A stretch of 64,000 nucleotides of DNA from Vibrio europaeus (GCF_001695575.1 NZ_LUAX01000001.1:558001-622000); one strand, 5' to 3'; shown: positions 26,007 through 35,431, counted from the first letter of the stretch. The notes: generated by a model from the sequence alone, not told the origin. Numbers and translations are program-made.

Positions 26007-27686
26007 ATGCAGTATATACGTCTGTTCAAGCTCTCTCATATTCTGTGTATTTTTGTTTATTTGCTTTGGGCTAAGCTTGCTGTCGCCAATACGCCTTTAG
26101 GGCCTTTAGGGCCTTTAGCGACTCAAGATATAGAAAGGCAACAGCAAGAACGTCTTGAGTCCTTAAACGAAAGCAACGAATCGCTGCAGAAACTTATTCC
26201 CTCGCAGGTCATCCCTGACCCAGAGTTTGATGCCGACAGCACATGTGTACAAATCGAAGCAATCACGTTCTCGGGAAATAAGATTTATGACAACAGCACA
26301 CTAGAGAGTATCTCCGAGTTTAAACCTGGTTGTATTACGCTTACCCAGATTAACGAATACCTGAGGCTCATCTCCAATCACTATATTGAATCGGGTTACG
26401 TGACGTCGCGAGCTTTCATGACACCTCAAGACCTTTCCAGTGGTGTACTGAACATTGTGATATTGGAAGGTAAAGTTGAAAAAGTACTTTGGAATGGGGA
26501 AGAACGTCAGTGGCTAAAGATGGCGTTTCCCATGATTGCAGATACAGTATTAAACCTAAGGGGCATTGAACAAGGGCTCGATCAGATCAACCGTTTATCC
26601 CGTTACAACGCGACTATCAAGTTACTACCTTCTTCTAAGCAGGGGTACTCAGTGGTCGATCTTCAGACAGCAGAAGGGCAGTTGGGTTCTATAGGAGTAG
26701 GATTCAGTAATAGCGGTCAAAAGTCCACCGGTGAAGAGCAGATAGTAATTAATCTGTCGGGAGAAAACTTCTTTAAGTGGCTGGATAAATGGACGCTGTC
26801 AGCGACTCAGAGCGCGGCTTTTGTTGATTCTAAACAGTCTGATAGTTTGTATCTAGGTGTCGATGTTCCAATAGGTTATTGGAATGTTGGCTACAGAACA
26901 TCCTATAGCACCTACAAAACGACATTTACAAACTCAGGCTTTACTTTTGACTCTTCAGGAAAAACCAATAACCACTACTTAGACTCAAAATGGTTATTTT
27001 TTCGAGATGGCACCAGTAAATCAGCGCTAAAACTCACGGCGAGTCATCGTCGTGAAAAGAACTATATTCTTGGTAACTTAGTCGAGGCGAGTTCTCGCAA
27101 TTTGTCAGTGTTAAACCTTGCTTGGGAGCACAGTGCTCGCGTCGGAGGGGGCTTTTTGACTGTCTCTCCGAATGTGTCGATAGGAACGGATTGGTTTGGA
27201 GGCGAAGAAAACCTATCCAGTGATCCTAGTGTCGCTAAAGCTCAATTTCGTGAAGGCATGCTGACAGGTAGCTATACCTACCCGTTTACACCTAAACTGA
27301 CCCTGACTTCAACACTGTTTGGCCAATGGACCAATGACACCTTGTATGGCAGTGAGAGAGTGAGTATTGGTGGTGAATACTCGGTACGTGGATTCAAAGG
27401 GACTTCACTTTCTGGAGATGAGGGCTATTACTGGCGTAACGATGTGACTTATCAAATTGGGCAGTGGCCGTACGTTGGTGCCATTTCTGCTCAGGTAGCC
27501 GTTGACACGGGTAGCATTGTCGAGGACTCAGAAGATCAATACGAAGGTGGCTCTTTGATGGGTTCCAGCTTCACCTTAAGAAAATCACAAAAACACGCGT
27601 CTAGCTCCTTCACATTGGGGTTGCCTATCGCTGCGCCTTCAAGGCTAAAAAAGACGACTTTGTTGTGTACTACCGAATTGACTTAA
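26007..27686 (+). CDS. TpsB/FhaC-family two-partner secretion translocator, frame change at the C-terminus
   Basis: 559 residues. A signal peptide (to about residue 28) is followed by a POTRA region (VQIEAITFSGNKIYDNSTLESI) and the ShlB/FhaC/HecB beta-barrel, with the conserved SIGGEYSVRGFKG loop near residue 450. It should export the adjacent TpsA protein across the outer membrane. The C-terminus is odd: after APSRLKK the frame reads TTLLCTTELT and stops. A -1 shift at A6 (27647-27652) reads DDFVVYYRIDLKI and stops at 27694, the canonical end of this family. The A AAA AAG heptamer is in phase for -1 slippage. So this is either a programmed or transcriptional frameshift, a one-base deletion, or a sequencing error. 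Confidence 0.88.
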   Translation: MQYIRLFKLSHILCIFVYLLWAKLAVANTPLGPLGPLATQDIERQQQERLESLNESNESLQKLIPSQVIPDPEFDADSTCVQIEAITFSGNKIYDNSTLESISEFKPGCITLTQINEYLRLISNHYIESGYVTSRAFMTPQDLSSGVLNIVILEGKVEKVLWNGEERQWLKMAFPMIADTVLNLRGIEQGLDQINRLSRYNATIKLLPSSKQGYSVVDLQTAEGQLGSIGVGFSNSGQKSTGEEQIVINLSGENFFKWLDKWTLSATQSAAFVDSKQSDSLYLGVDVPIGYWNVGYRTSYSTYKTTFTNSGFTFDSSGKTNNHYLDSKWLFFRDGTSKSALKLTASHRREKNYILGNLVEASSRNLSVLNLAWEHSARVGGGFLTVSPNVSIGTDWFGGEENLSSDPSVAKAQFREGMLTGSYTYPFTPKLTLTSTLFGQWTNDTLYGSERVSIGGEYSVRGFKGTSLSGDEGYYWRNDVTYQIGQWPYVGAISAQVAVDTGSIVEDSEDQYEGGSLMGSSFTLRKSQKHASSSFTLGLPIAAPSRLKKTTLLCTTELT

Positions 27687-27710
27687 AAATATAAAATATA
27701 GGTTGGCTAA

Positions 27711-28676
27711 ATGAATAAGAAACTCACTTTAGGCAAGGTGTGCCTGACGTATGCTTTATGTGGTGTGATTACTCTGCAACCTGTTTTTGCCAACGTGGTC
27801 ATCGACGGTAGCTCGGGAAATACCAGTAAAACTGCTGCAGGTAATGGTGTTGAAGTCATCAACATTGCTACTCCGAATAGCCAAGGTCTATCTCACAACA
27901 AATATCAGCAGTTCAATGTTGACCCCTCAGGTCTTATCCTAAACAACTCCACGGAAGCATTATCCCGTTCTCAACTTGGTGGAATACTACAAGGTAACCC
28001 GCACCTAAATGGAAAGGCAGCCAATGTGATCCTTAATGAAGTGACGGGTGCAAACCGAAGCCAGCTAGAAGGCTATACAGAGGTATTTGGCCAGCAGGCG
28101 AACGTGATTTTAGCCAACCCATACGGGATAACATGTGATGGATGCGGGTTTATCAATACGCCGCGAGTCACCTTATCAACGGGTATTCCAGATATTCAAA
28201 ATGGCTTGGTGAGTGGATTTGATGTTGTTGAAGGCAGTGTCACCATAGAGGGTCTTGGGCTAGATGCGACTCGTCAAACGTATTTCGACATTATTAGCCG
28301 TACAGCGGAAATCAATGCCAATATTCATGCTAATGATTTGTCCATGGTAACCGGTGTAAACAAGGTAGAGTATCAAACGAATAATGCGTCAGAGAAGTCT
28401 TCAGGCAGCGTCTCGAATAAACCCAAATTAGCGATAGATTCTTCTTCTCTTGGTGGTATGTATGCCGGTCGAATTTCTTTGGTTGCTACTGAAAAGGGCG
28501 TTGGAGTAAATGTAGGGAGCTTAAAGGCATCCCAAGGAGATATTTTCTTAGACTCTGATGGAGTCGTTGTGTTGGGCGATGCTAGTAGTCAAGGTGACTT
28601 GAGCGTGTTTAGTACAGACACGTTGACCCTAAATGGTAAGCAGTTTTCGCGGAAGAGTATTGAGCAAAACTTTTGA
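27711..28676 (+). CDS. Truncated TpsA/CdiA-type exoprotein (secretion domain only)
   Basis: 321 residues. It has a signal peptide ending near PVFANVVID and a complete TPS secretion domain: NGVEVINIATPNSQGLSHN, QFNVDPSGLILNN, then QANVILANPYGITCDGCGFINT. Family members continue for one to several thousand residues of filament repeats; this one stops shortly after the secretion domain, at KSIEQNF. From about 28657 another frame reads on as a plausible protein end (to 28719), so a large internal deletion with out-of-frame joining is the simplest explanation. The cysteine-containing NPYGITCDGCG is usual for haemagglutinin/CdiA types. Probably non-functional, unless short TpsA proteins are used here. 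Confidence 0.85.
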   Translation: MNKKLTLGKVCLTYALCGVITLQPVFANVVIDGSSGNTSKTAAGNGVEVINIATPNSQGLSHNKYQQFNVDPSGLILNNSTEALSRSQLGGILQGNPHLNGKAANVILNEVTGANRSQLEGYTEVFGQQANVILANPYGITCDGCGFINTPRVTLSTGIPDIQNGLVSGFDVVEGSVTIEGLGLDATRQTYFDIISRTAEINANIHANDLSMVTGVNKVEYQTNNASEKSSGSVSNKPKLAIDSSSLGGMYAGRISLVATEKGVGVNVGSLKASQGDIFLDSDGVVVLGDASSQGDLSVFSTDTLTLNGKQFSRKSIEQNF

Positions 28677-28719
28677 TGATTTAGCAGATAAGGCGTATGA
28701 ATATGATCAAGAAGAGTAG
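28657..28719 (+). pseudogene. Out-of-frame remnant of an exoprotein C-terminus
   Basis: In the frame shifted from the truncated TpsA, the sequence reads VLSKTFDDLADKAYEYDQEE and stops at 28719, overlapping the start of the next gene. This looks like the natural end of a longer protein, and the overlap with a small downstream gene is typical of CdiA toxin and immunity pairs. Short, so only suggestive. Confidence 0.4.
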
Positions 28720-29062
28720 TGGTGTGTTTCTGAAAGCCAAGGTATGTGCTGTAGGCTTCTTTTTTACTTTCGCATTTATATATTCATCTTTCAGTTTGAA
28801 CTGGACAGCTATGCTAGTTTTTATCTTACTGTCTACGTTTTTTTTGTTCGATATAGATGTGAGAAAGCTAGCTATGAATAATAGATCTTTCAGGCTTTTT
28901 ATTGTGCTTTTATCATTGTTGTGTTTAGTTGTTGTGGTGGGCTGTGTTTTATTAGAACTTGAATCAAAGGTCGTTTTCGTTTCTCTGGGCTGTATTAGCT
29001 TTGTGTATTACGGATTGTTGATGAAGCACCTGACTCAACAATTAAAAGGACACACACCATAA
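28697..29062 (+). CDS. Small membrane protein, possible orphan immunity protein
   Basis: 121 residues with four predicted membrane segments (about 16-33, 37-53, 66-85 and 88-108) and a polar tail. It starts inside the out-of-frame remnant of the exoprotein; ATG at 28703 is an alternative and has AAGG nine bases before it. No family recognised. Its position right behind a CdiA-like gene is where CDI immunity genes sit, and membrane immunity proteins are known for pore-forming CDI toxins. No matching toxin domain remains here, so the assignment is by position only. Very AT-rich with rare codons, unlike flanking core genes. Confidence 0.55.
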   Translation: MNMIKKSSGVFLKAKVCAVGFFFTFAFIYSSFSLNWTAMLVFILLSTFFLFDIDVRKLAMNNRSFRLFIVLLSLLCLVVVVGCVLLELESKVVFVSLGCISFVYYGLLMKHLTQQLKGHTP

Positions 29063-29111
29063 AGGATGAAGGAAACAATTAATACAAAATCAGCAGAGGT
29101 TGTTTTTATTT

Positions 29112-29432
29112 ATGAAGTTTAGGGTTCTTATATGGCCAGATGAGATTTTTAGTAATTCAGCTAAAGTTGTTTTTGTAGCATTGCTACTCATTATCTGGAT
29201 TTTTACTGGCGTTTATAAATACTGGTTGCTAGATGGGATAAATATTGTCCATTTAACCTCCGTTATATTTGTTTTTTTACTCATCTGTTTTCTATTTAAT
29301 AGGGATATGCCACTAAGTTCCGCTTTGGAGTTTGTCCCTAAAAATTATTCTAATCAGATAGGACGAGCCTTATTAGCATTAGTTTGTTTAGTTGTTTATA
29401 TCTATTCTATAGCGTCTTCTGATTACTCTTAG
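29112..29432 (+). CDS. Second small membrane protein in the TPS/CDI-like locus
   Basis: 106 residues with about three membrane helices (roughly 18-36, 46-62 and 82-100). ATG at 29112 is used; a TTG at 29100 directly after GAGG would add four residues and neither start is well supported. No family recognised, no clear similarity to the preceding 121-residue protein beyond size and topology. Like that gene, it may be a leftover immunity gene of a displaced toxin module. Confidence 0.5.
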   Translation: MKFRVLIWPDEIFSNSAKVVFVALLLIIWIFTGVYKYWLLDGINIVHLTSVIFVFLLICFLFNRDMPLSSALEFVPKNYSNQIGRALLALVCLVVYIYSIASSDYS

Positions 29433-29434
29433 AG

Positions 29435-29518
29435 GAGCCCATACCTATTCTCGAAACAAAACAAGCATCTGGACTAAAGGAAGCCACACCATTAAGTGAA
29501 ATAGCGAGAAAGGTTTAG
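29435..29518 (+). pseudogene. Remnant reading frame at the end of the TPS/CDI-like locus
   Basis: A 27-codon stretch (EPIPILETKQASGLKEATPL...) with protein-like composition and no start. It ends at 29518; in another frame DFYQDGKVKYQKGDA follows directly. This looks like a frameshifted piece of an exported toxin or repeat protein and supports decay of the locus. Confidence 0.35.
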
Positions 29519-29548
29519 ATTTTTATCAGGATGGAAAAGTAAAATATC

Positions 29549-29578
29549 AAAAGGGTGACGCTAAACGCCAACCCTTTA
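29549..29578 (-). terminator. xthA terminator, copy B of the GGGTTGAC hairpin
   Basis: On the minus strand AAAGGGTTGGCG pairs with CGTCACCCTTT, followed by TGAT, 11 bases past the xthA stop. It is close in sequence to the fabV terminator at 25707 and the copy at 52910. The two flank the whole TPS locus. Confidence 0.75.
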
Positions 29579-29588
29579 AGCGTTCTCG

Positions 29589-30395
29589 CTACTTAAACGT
29601 CGACCAAATCGGTGCGTGATCAGAAGGTTTTTCGATACCACGTAATTCGTAGTCAACATCTGATTCGATACATTTCTCGGCAAGTTTTGGAGTGGCGAGA
29701 ACCACATCGATACGTAGGCCGCGGTTGTCTGGAAACCCTTTGGAGCGGTAATCAAACCACGAGAAACGATCGTTTACATCTGGGTGGATTTGGCGGAAAG
29801 TGTCGACAAAGCCCCAGTCTAATAGCGTCTTCAACCATTCGCGCTCTTCCGGTTGGAACGAACACTTACCGGTTTTCAGCCAACGCTTACGGTTTGGTTC
29901 ACCAATGCCGATGTCTGCGTCAATTGGGCTAATGTTAATGTCGCCCATAACGATAAGCTGTTCATCGTTGTTGTGATGATCGTTAAGGTAAGTCATTAAG
30001 TCGTTATAGAACTGACGCTTATACGGGAACTTGGTTTCGTGGCTAATGTTGTCACCTTGCGGGAAGTAGCCATTGAGTACCGTGACTTTTTCACCGTTGT
30101 CATCTTCTAACGTCACCATGATCATACGCTTTTGGTGATCTTCGTTATCGGTTGGGAAACCTTTTTGAACTGAGATAGGTTCTTTCTTACATAGCATAGC
30201 CACGCCGTAGTGTGCTTTTTGCCCATGGAAGTAAACCTTGTAACCCATCGCTTCCACATCTTCTAGGGGAAAGGCTTCGTCGTGAACTTTGATTTCTTGT
30301 AGGCCGATAACGTCAGGTTGATGCTTATCGATCACGGCTTGTAGTTGATGAAGGCGGGCACGAAGACCATTGATATTAAATGAAATAACTTTCAT
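29589..30395 (-). CDS. xthA: Exodeoxyribonuclease III
   Basis: 268 residues, exactly the E. coli XthA length when started at the ATG at 30395 ([15 protein letters not shown]), which has AAGGAA in front. The endonuclease/exonuclease/phosphatase motifs are present: [15 protein letters not shown] (catalytic Glu), GDINISP.D (Asp/Asn) and KPSDHAPIW (catalytic His). It is the main AP endonuclease of base excision repair and a 3' to 5' exonuclease. Single gene, transcribed towards the TPS remnant, divergent from the chemoreceptor at 30605. Confidence 0.96.
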   Translation of the reverse strand: MKVISFNINGLRARLHQLQAVIDKHQPDVIGLQEIKVHDEAFPLEDVEAMGYKVYFHGQKAHYGVAMLCKKEPISVQKGFPTDNEDHQKRMIMVTLEDDNGEKVTVLNGYFPQGDNISHETKFPYKRQFYNDLMTYLNDHHNNDEQLIVMGDINISPIDADIGIGEPNRKRWLKTGKCSFQPEEREWLKTLLDWGFVDTFRQIHPDVNDRFSWFDYRSKGFPDNRGLRIDVVLATPKLAEKCIESDVDYELRGIEKPSDHAPIWSTFK

Positions 30396-30604
30396 TTCCG
30401 TTCCTTGCTTGTGGCTGTTCGAATTTTTGTAAAGCAATACTAGCATCAATTATTGTTTGCGGCGAAGGCGATGAACGCACTTGGCAGTATTTAACATTTT
30501 TTTAAACTTTCGATTGATATCTACTTCGTTTATGGTGTAATTCCAATGATACTTATTAATTAATTTGTCTATTCGAAACACCGAGTTTGCTATAAGGATG
30601 TATT

Positions 30605-32722
30605 ATGCGAACGTTATCAGTGCAGTGGAAAATCACTCTCCTAGCAGGTTTTTGCCTGCTTGTTACTTCTCTTTCTTTGATTGGCTTTTCCGTTTATAAC
30701 GCAATTTCTAATCAACACCAGATCAAACAGCAGAGTTCAAAGTCTGTTATCGACAAGTCAGAACAGATTGTAGAGACTCGCGCCTTGCTTAATGCAACGC
30801 AAGTTTCTGAGTTTCTCAATGAAGCCATGTATCGTGCTGAGATGCTCGCATCGAGCGTGATGTTTCAAAAGAACCTAAGTGAAGAAAACTTTGGTGATAG
30901 TGAGGAGCTACGAACCGCATTGGATGAGATGGTACGCAGAGCGGTTATAGATTTTGACAGTGTACAAGGTGCCTACTTGGTGTTTAGGCCCAATATGCTT
31001 GATAACGAAGATAGTAACTATGTTGACGCGGAGTATGTTGGCTCCAATGAAATTGGTCGATTTGCGCCATATTGGATGACAGCGCAAAACGGTGAGAACA
31101 TTGTTTCGAGTGTTTTATCTGAAGCTGTATTAGAAGACGCAACCAACAGTGAGCGTTTCTACTGTCCATTAGCGTCGGGTGAAACTTGTATTACTACACC
31201 AAGAGTAATCATTGAGGATGGTGGCGCTTTCTTAACCAGTTCAATTTCAATTCCACTCTTGATTGATGATACAACAATTGGTTTCTTTGGCATCGACCTG
31301 CGATTAGATGGTCTGTCAGGGATTGTCGTTAACTCTGATCAACAGCTGTTCTCCGGTAGTGGTAACGTTAATCTGATCAGTTTGGATGGTTCATTGATTG
31401 CCAGTGATAATCCATCTAGCTCGGTCGGCCAGCCATTTGTGAGCAATATTGTTTCAGCGGATAAGTTAACGGATCTATTGTTTGGCCAATCTGTTGAAAC
31501 CCAGTGGAGTGAAGACGGCCAGTGGCTTAATGTTTTTGCACCAATCATGGTTGCGAATCAGACTTGGGGTGTGCTGTTTGATTTGCCTCGCTCTAGTGTA
31601 CTTGCAGATGCAGAAGCGCTAGATGAGATAATCAGTCAGCAAGTTGAGTCGAGCGTGACGACAGAGCTTATCGCAGGTATTGTACTTGTAGTGCTTGGCC
31701 TTGCGACGATTGCATTCTCTGCCTCGCGTTTAGTGAAGCCAATTCGAGAAGTGGTTGCACGCTTAGATGATATCGCTTCAGGTGAAGGGGACTTAACCCA
31801 ACGTTTAGAGGTGAAGTCGCAAGATGAAATAGGACAGCTCGCGATCGGTTTCAACCGTTTCTTAGATAAACTGCAATCAATCATCAGTGAAGTTGTTGAT
31901 ACGACAATTCAAGTAGGAACAACGACGCAGCAATCACGAGTTGCCGCACAGCAAACACGTACCAGTAGCGACTCGCAGTTCAAAGAAGTTGATTTAGTAG
32001 CAACGGCATCTGAAGAAATGACCCAAACGGCAGGCTTGGTGGTTCAAAACGCTGAAGTGGCAGTGCGAGAGGCTGAAAAAGCAAATGAAGCGGCTGCATC
32101 TGGTCAGGATGTAATTGAGAAATCTCAGCAGGAGATGATGCGTTTGGTCGAGCGCATGACAGCCGCTGTACCTGTTGTGGAAGAACTGGCGACCAACAAT
32201 GCCAATATTACTGAAATATTATCGGTCATTGAGGGTATTTCTGAGCAAACTAACCTACTTGCACTTAATGCTGCTATTGAAGCCGCAAGGGCCGGTGAGC
32301 AAGGACGAGGCTTTGCGGTTGTTGCTGACGAAGTTCGTAACCTTGCGAGCCGAACACAAGAATCCGTTGGTGAAATCAGGCAGGTAATCGAAAACGTGCA
32401 AAACGGCACGCGAGATGTGGTTCAGGCGATTCAAGATGGTAACGATCTTGCCAATGATTCCGCTGCTCAAGTGCAAAGTGCGGCCAAAGAGCTTAGTCAG
32501 ATCTTTGAAGCCATCGCGTCTATCAATGATATGAACACTCAAATCGTTAAGGCGGCTGAAGAACAACAATCGGTTTCAGCAGAGGTCAACCAAAGTGTGA
32601 GTAATATCCGAGATTTGAGTGCGCAAATTCTCACTCAAGCTGAAGAGTCAGAGACAGTTAGTGCTCAAATTGCCGCTCTATCCGATAAGCAGCAGCAGTT
32701 AGTGAATCAGTTTAAAGTTTAG
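30605..32722 (+). CDS. Methyl-accepting chemotaxis protein with dCache sensor
   Basis: 705 residues. Membrane segment 1 at about 10-32, a periplasmic double-Cache ligand domain (about 60-330, with [20 protein letters not shown] and [14 protein letters not shown]), membrane segment 2 at about 353-373. HAMP ([11 protein letters not shown]) and the cytoplasmic signalling coiled coil follow, with hairpin tip [32 protein letters not shown]. It senses a small extracellular ligand, often an amino acid for dCache, and controls CheA. Ligand unknown. Single gene, divergent from xthA. Confidence 0.95.
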   Translation: MRTLSVQWKITLLAGFCLLVTSLSLIGFSVYNAISNQHQIKQQSSKSVIDKSEQIVETRALLNATQVSEFLNEAMYRAEMLASSVMFQKNLSEENFGDSEELRTALDEMVRRAVIDFDSVQGAYLVFRPNMLDNEDSNYVDAEYVGSNEIGRFAPYWMTAQNGENIVSSVLSEAVLEDATNSERFYCPLASGETCITTPRVIIEDGGAFLTSSISIPLLIDDTTIGFFGIDLRLDGLSGIVVNSDQQLFSGSGNVNLISLDGSLIASDNPSSSVGQPFVSNIVSADKLTDLLFGQSVETQWSEDGQWLNVFAPIMVANQTWGVLFDLPRSSVLADAEALDEIISQQVESSVTTELIAGIVLVVLGLATIAFSASRLVKPIREVVARLDDIASGEGDLTQRLEVKSQDEIGQLAIGFNRFLDKLQSIISEVVDTTIQVGTTTQQSRVAAQQTRTSSDSQFKEVDLVATASEEMTQTAGLVVQNAEVAVREAEKANEAAASGQDVIEKSQQEMMRLVERMTAAVPVVEELATNNANITEILSVIEGISEQTNLLALNAAIEAARAGEQGRGFAVVADEVRNLASRTQESVGEIRQVIENVQNGTRDVVQAIQDGNDLANDSAAQVQSAAKELSQIFEAIASINDMNTQIVKAAEEQQSVSAEVNQSVSNIRDLSAQILTQAEESETVSAQIAALSDKQQQLVNQFKV

Positions 32723-32741
32723 ATAATCGATTCTCACCGTT

Positions 32742-32773
32742 AAAAAAAAGGGTTTCGTTGTACGAAACCCTTT
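32742..32773. terminator. Bidirectional terminator between chemoreceptor and roxA
   Basis: AAAGGGTTTCGT (32747-32758) pairs with ACGAAACCCTTT (32762-32773). The minus strand has a run of eight T after it, so it mainly ends roxA; on the + strand it is followed by CTGT only. Confidence 0.88.
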
Positions 32774-32803
32774 CTGTATCAGTGCCTAGCGTCAATTAGC
32801 GAG

Positions 32804-33937
32804 TTAGTCGAGATACCAGTAGCCTTTGTTTACAAGCTCAGTAAGAAGGCTCACTGCCTGCTCATCGGTCACATTAGTAAAAGAATGAATATCAATGCAT
32901 TCATGATTACATAATGCATCAAACAGCCACTTTTCACTGACTTGGAAAGCTTCACCGTTAATATAGGCTGTATCAGCAGCTTGCTCATGATATAAAGCGC
33001 GAACTCCCGATACTTTACGCAGTGTGCCCGAAGCGTTGAGGTGATCGAAGATCTCTGATGAGGTCATCAATTCTTCTGGCTCGACAACGTCAAGCTGGTG
33101 GCGAGATTGACTGAGCATCGCACCTAAGAACTGCTTAATATCAGCATCAGAGCTTAAAGCGTTCTTTAGCATGTTAGCGAGCAAATCTGTATCTGAAGAT
33201 AAGATTTCTCCATTACTTGCTTGGGGTTTCATATTTGGGTTGTGTAGATGAACATCGCCGATATCATGCGCCAAGACATAATCGGCAAAGTTACTGAGCA
33301 GTTCTTGTTCTTTCGGCGAACGATAGCCAATTGAGTAGCTCATGCTTGGTTCAAGCGTGTCGCCCTCATGAGGGAAACCAGGTGGAATATAAAGAATGTC
33401 ACCGGGCTCCAAAATCTCATCAATAATCGCATCAAACCCTTCAATTTGTCTTAAAGCGCCTGCTTGAATCGACTCCTTGTATTGGCCAACGTCTTTATCG
33501 CCAACTCGCCAATGACGTTTACCACTACCTTGAATAATGAACACATCGTATTGGTCGATATGGGGACCTACTCCCCCTTTAGGTGCTGAGAAGCAGACCA
33601 TTAAGTCATCAAACAGCCAGTTAGGTAATGGTTTGAAGGGCTCAATTAACTCAGCGGCACCTAAGTGCCAATGGTTACACGCTTGCACGACCAACTGCCA
33701 ATGCGACTCATCCAAAGATTCGAAATGAGATTCAGCAAAAGGCCCATGTTGCGCTGTCCAATTGTTATTTTTGTTGGTGATGAAGCGCGAATCCACTTCT
33801 TCTTCCATCGCGAGGCCGGCTAACTCGTCAGGAGAAATAGGATCAATAAAGTCGGTAAATCCACCTTTAATGACTGTTGGCTTCTTATGCCAGAACTCTG
33901 CGAGGAAATGCTCAAGATCAAAGCTTAGTTGGTACAT
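32804..33937 (-). CDS. roxA: Ribosomal protein L16 arginine hydroxylase RoxA (YcfD)
   Basis: 377 residues, a JmjC-type 2-oxoglutarate/Fe(II) oxygenase that hydroxylates an arginine of 50S protein L16. Iron ligands are visible: His126 and Asp128 in GGVGPHIDQYDVF and His190 in YIPPGFPHEG. The C-terminal part (about 210-377) is the dimerisation and winged-helix region of the family. Last gene of a run transcribed dinG, yfcA, priC, ybaM, roxA; its start overlaps the end of ybaM by 13 bases. Confidence 0.93.
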   Translation of the reverse strand: MYQLSFDLEHFLAEFWHKKPTVIKGGFTDFIDPISPDELAGLAMEEEVDSRFITNKNNNWTAQHGPFAESHFESLDESHWQLVVQACNHWHLGAAELIEPFKPLPNWLFDDLMVCFSAPKGGVGPHIDQYDVFIIQGSGKRHWRVGDKDVGQYKESIQAGALRQIEGFDAIIDEILEPGDILYIPPGFPHEGDTLEPSMSYSIGYRSPKEQELLSNFADYVLAHDIGDVHLHNPNMKPQASNGEILSSDTDLLANMLKNALSSDADIKQFLGAMLSQSRHQLDVVEPEELMTSSEIFDHLNASGTLRKVSGVRALYHEQAADTAYINGEAFQVSEKWLFDALCNHECIDIHSFTNVTDEQAVSLLTELVNKGYWYLD

Positions 33938-34095
33938 GAATTCTCCAGCTTACTTTCTAAATCCGCTTGAACAATCTTGATGGCTTCGAGTGCGATTTTA
34001 GGATCAACCTCATTACTTTCTAAAAGGTAGATAAGATCAACCGCAAGTTTGATTTCATCCGGTGCGTTGTCTAATCCTGAGTTCGACGAAGACAT
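33925..34095 (-). CDS. ybaM: YbaM-family small protein (DUF2496)
   Basis: 56 residues, read directly from the sequence. The core NAPDEIKLAVDLIYLLESNEV matches the E. coli YbaM pattern (NAPDDVKLAVDLI.LLE). Predicted to be mostly helical and cytoplasmic; function unknown. Its ATG overlaps the priC stop by one base (TAATG), and its end overlaps roxA by 13 bases, so it is embedded in the operon. The priC-ybaM pairing is the same as in enterobacteria, which supports the call. Confidence 0.88.
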   Translation of the reverse strand: MSSSNSGLDNAPDEIKLAVDLIYLLESNEVDPKIALEAIKIVQADLESKLENSCTN

Positions 34096-34643
34096 TACTG
34101 ATTTCTCTCTCTGTAGGTAATTTGCTTTTCTATTTTGAGTTTAGCTTCTTGGCAGCGTTGAAGTCGCTGCTCTGTGGCCATTAGCGCTTGTTGCGCAGAT
34201 TGTTGCTGAAAAGGAGGGGCGTATTGAAGCGCAAGTTCTTTTTCTCGCACCATCTCCATTAAGCGTCGCTCCCAGTCTTGGTGCTGTGCCAAATGTTGGT
34301 AAAGCTCGTTGATCGACTTTCTAAAATAGCTGCTGTGTTTAGGCTCGTTCTTTCGAATAGTGGTGGTGGCAAGTTCACGCTGAATAGCACTAATCTGGGC
34401 TAGCAAACGTTCGGTCAGATACTCGGCACGCATAGCCGTTAGCTTTCCTGCATCTTCTTCGCGAATGATATTGTCTAGTGTTGACTGGGTCTCTTTGACG
34501 CATGGAACGAGCAACTTGGCTTTACACCGAAACAGCCGCTCATCAAAAAGGGCGAGGTGGTGCTCACCACGCTGTCGGTCTAAAGCCGCAGCGTTGATGG
34601 CGAGTTGTTCAAGCGTTGATTGTAACTGCTTAACTTTACTCAT
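34095..34643 (-). CDS. priC: Primosomal replication protein N'' (PriC)
   Basis: 182 residues, close to E. coli PriC (175). All-helical, with RCKAKLLVPCVKETQ and YLTERLLAQISAIQREL as family-like segments and the typical basic C-terminus ending ITYRERNQ. PriC remodels stalled forks with Rep and reloads DnaB. It begins eight bases after yfcA and overlaps ybaM. Operon membership with dinG groups two fork-rescue functions. Confidence 0.88.
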   Translation of the reverse strand: MSKVKQLQSTLEQLAINAAALDRQRGEHHLALFDERLFRCKAKLLVPCVKETQSTLDNIIREEDAGKLTAMRAEYLTERLLAQISAIQRELATTTIRKNEPKHSSYFRKSINELYQHLAQHQDWERRLMEMVREKELALQYAPPFQQQSAQQALMATEQRLQRCQEAKLKIEKQITYRERNQ

Positions 34644-34651
34644 AAATGTGC

Positions 34652-35431
34652 CTAAAGGTTAACAAACCAAGCTTCGTATGCGAGTTTTACTGCAAGGATA
34701 CTGACGACAGTAACAAAAACAGGGCGAATGAATTTTGCGCCAAAGCGTATCGCAGAGTGCGCGCCAACAAATGCGCCCGCCATTAAGCACACGCCCATGG
34801 TCAAGCCAAGTACCCAATCTATATGACCAAGTATCGCGAAGGTCACTAAAGAAGTGAAGTTGCTGGTGAAATTCATCGCCTTAGCTAAGCCGGAAGCGAG
34901 CAAAATATTGAGTCGATACAGTGCCATTGAACTGACTGTCCAAAATGCGCCTGTACCAGGGCCAGCAACACCATCATAGAATCCAAGCGTCAAACCTTGC
35001 GCATACTGCTTTTTGTTTAACACAGGGCAAGGTTGTGGGGATTCATTATTCACATTACTTGGCGTTTTGTGCCAAATGGTATAAATCGCCGCAGCAAGAA
35101 TGACCAGTGGCAATATTTTTTCAAGCCACTGGGTACTGATGAGGTCAACAAACAGAGTACCGAGTATTGCACCAATTAAAGTGGCAACAAAAGCACGAAG
35201 CCAACATTGGGGTTTAAATAATTTTTTACGGTAGTAGGTAAACGCGGCAGTGGATGATGCAAATGTAGCAGCAAGCTTATTGGTGCCCAACGCAATATGC
35301 GGAGGTAATCCCAAAGAGAGCAGAGCCGGGACGGTAAGCATACCGCCACCACCTGCCACCGCATCGATAAATCCTGCTAAGAAAGCGACCAGTGCCAACA
35401 CCAACAACATGGTTGGCTCAAAAAATTCCAT
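34652..35431 (-). CDS. yfcA: TSUP-family membrane transporter (TauE/SafE, YfcA-like)
   Basis: 259 residues with about eight membrane helices and the two-repeat TSUP fold. The glycine-rich FLAGFIDAVAGGGGMLTVPALL and GFYDGVAGPGTGAFW segments are the hallmarks. The ATG at 35431 (MEFFEPTM) has AAGAAG nine bases before it; a longer start would add 22 polar residues and is rejected. The family exports sulfite, sulfoacetate or related anions; the substrate is not known for YfcA. Second gene of the dinG operon, 58 bases after dinG. Confidence 0.88.
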   Translation of the reverse strand: MEFFEPTMLLVLALVAFLAGFIDAVAGGGGMLTVPALLSLGLPPHIALGTNKLAATFASSTAAFTYYRKKLFKPQCWLRAFVATLIGAILGTLFVDLISTQWLEKILPLVILAAAIYTIWHKTPSNVNNESPQPCPVLNKKQYAQGLTLGFYDGVAGPGTGAFWTVSSMALYRLNILLASGLAKAMNFTSNFTSLVTFAILGHIDWVLGLTMGVCLMAGAFVGAHSAIRFGAKFIRPVFVTVVSILAVKLAYEAWFVNL

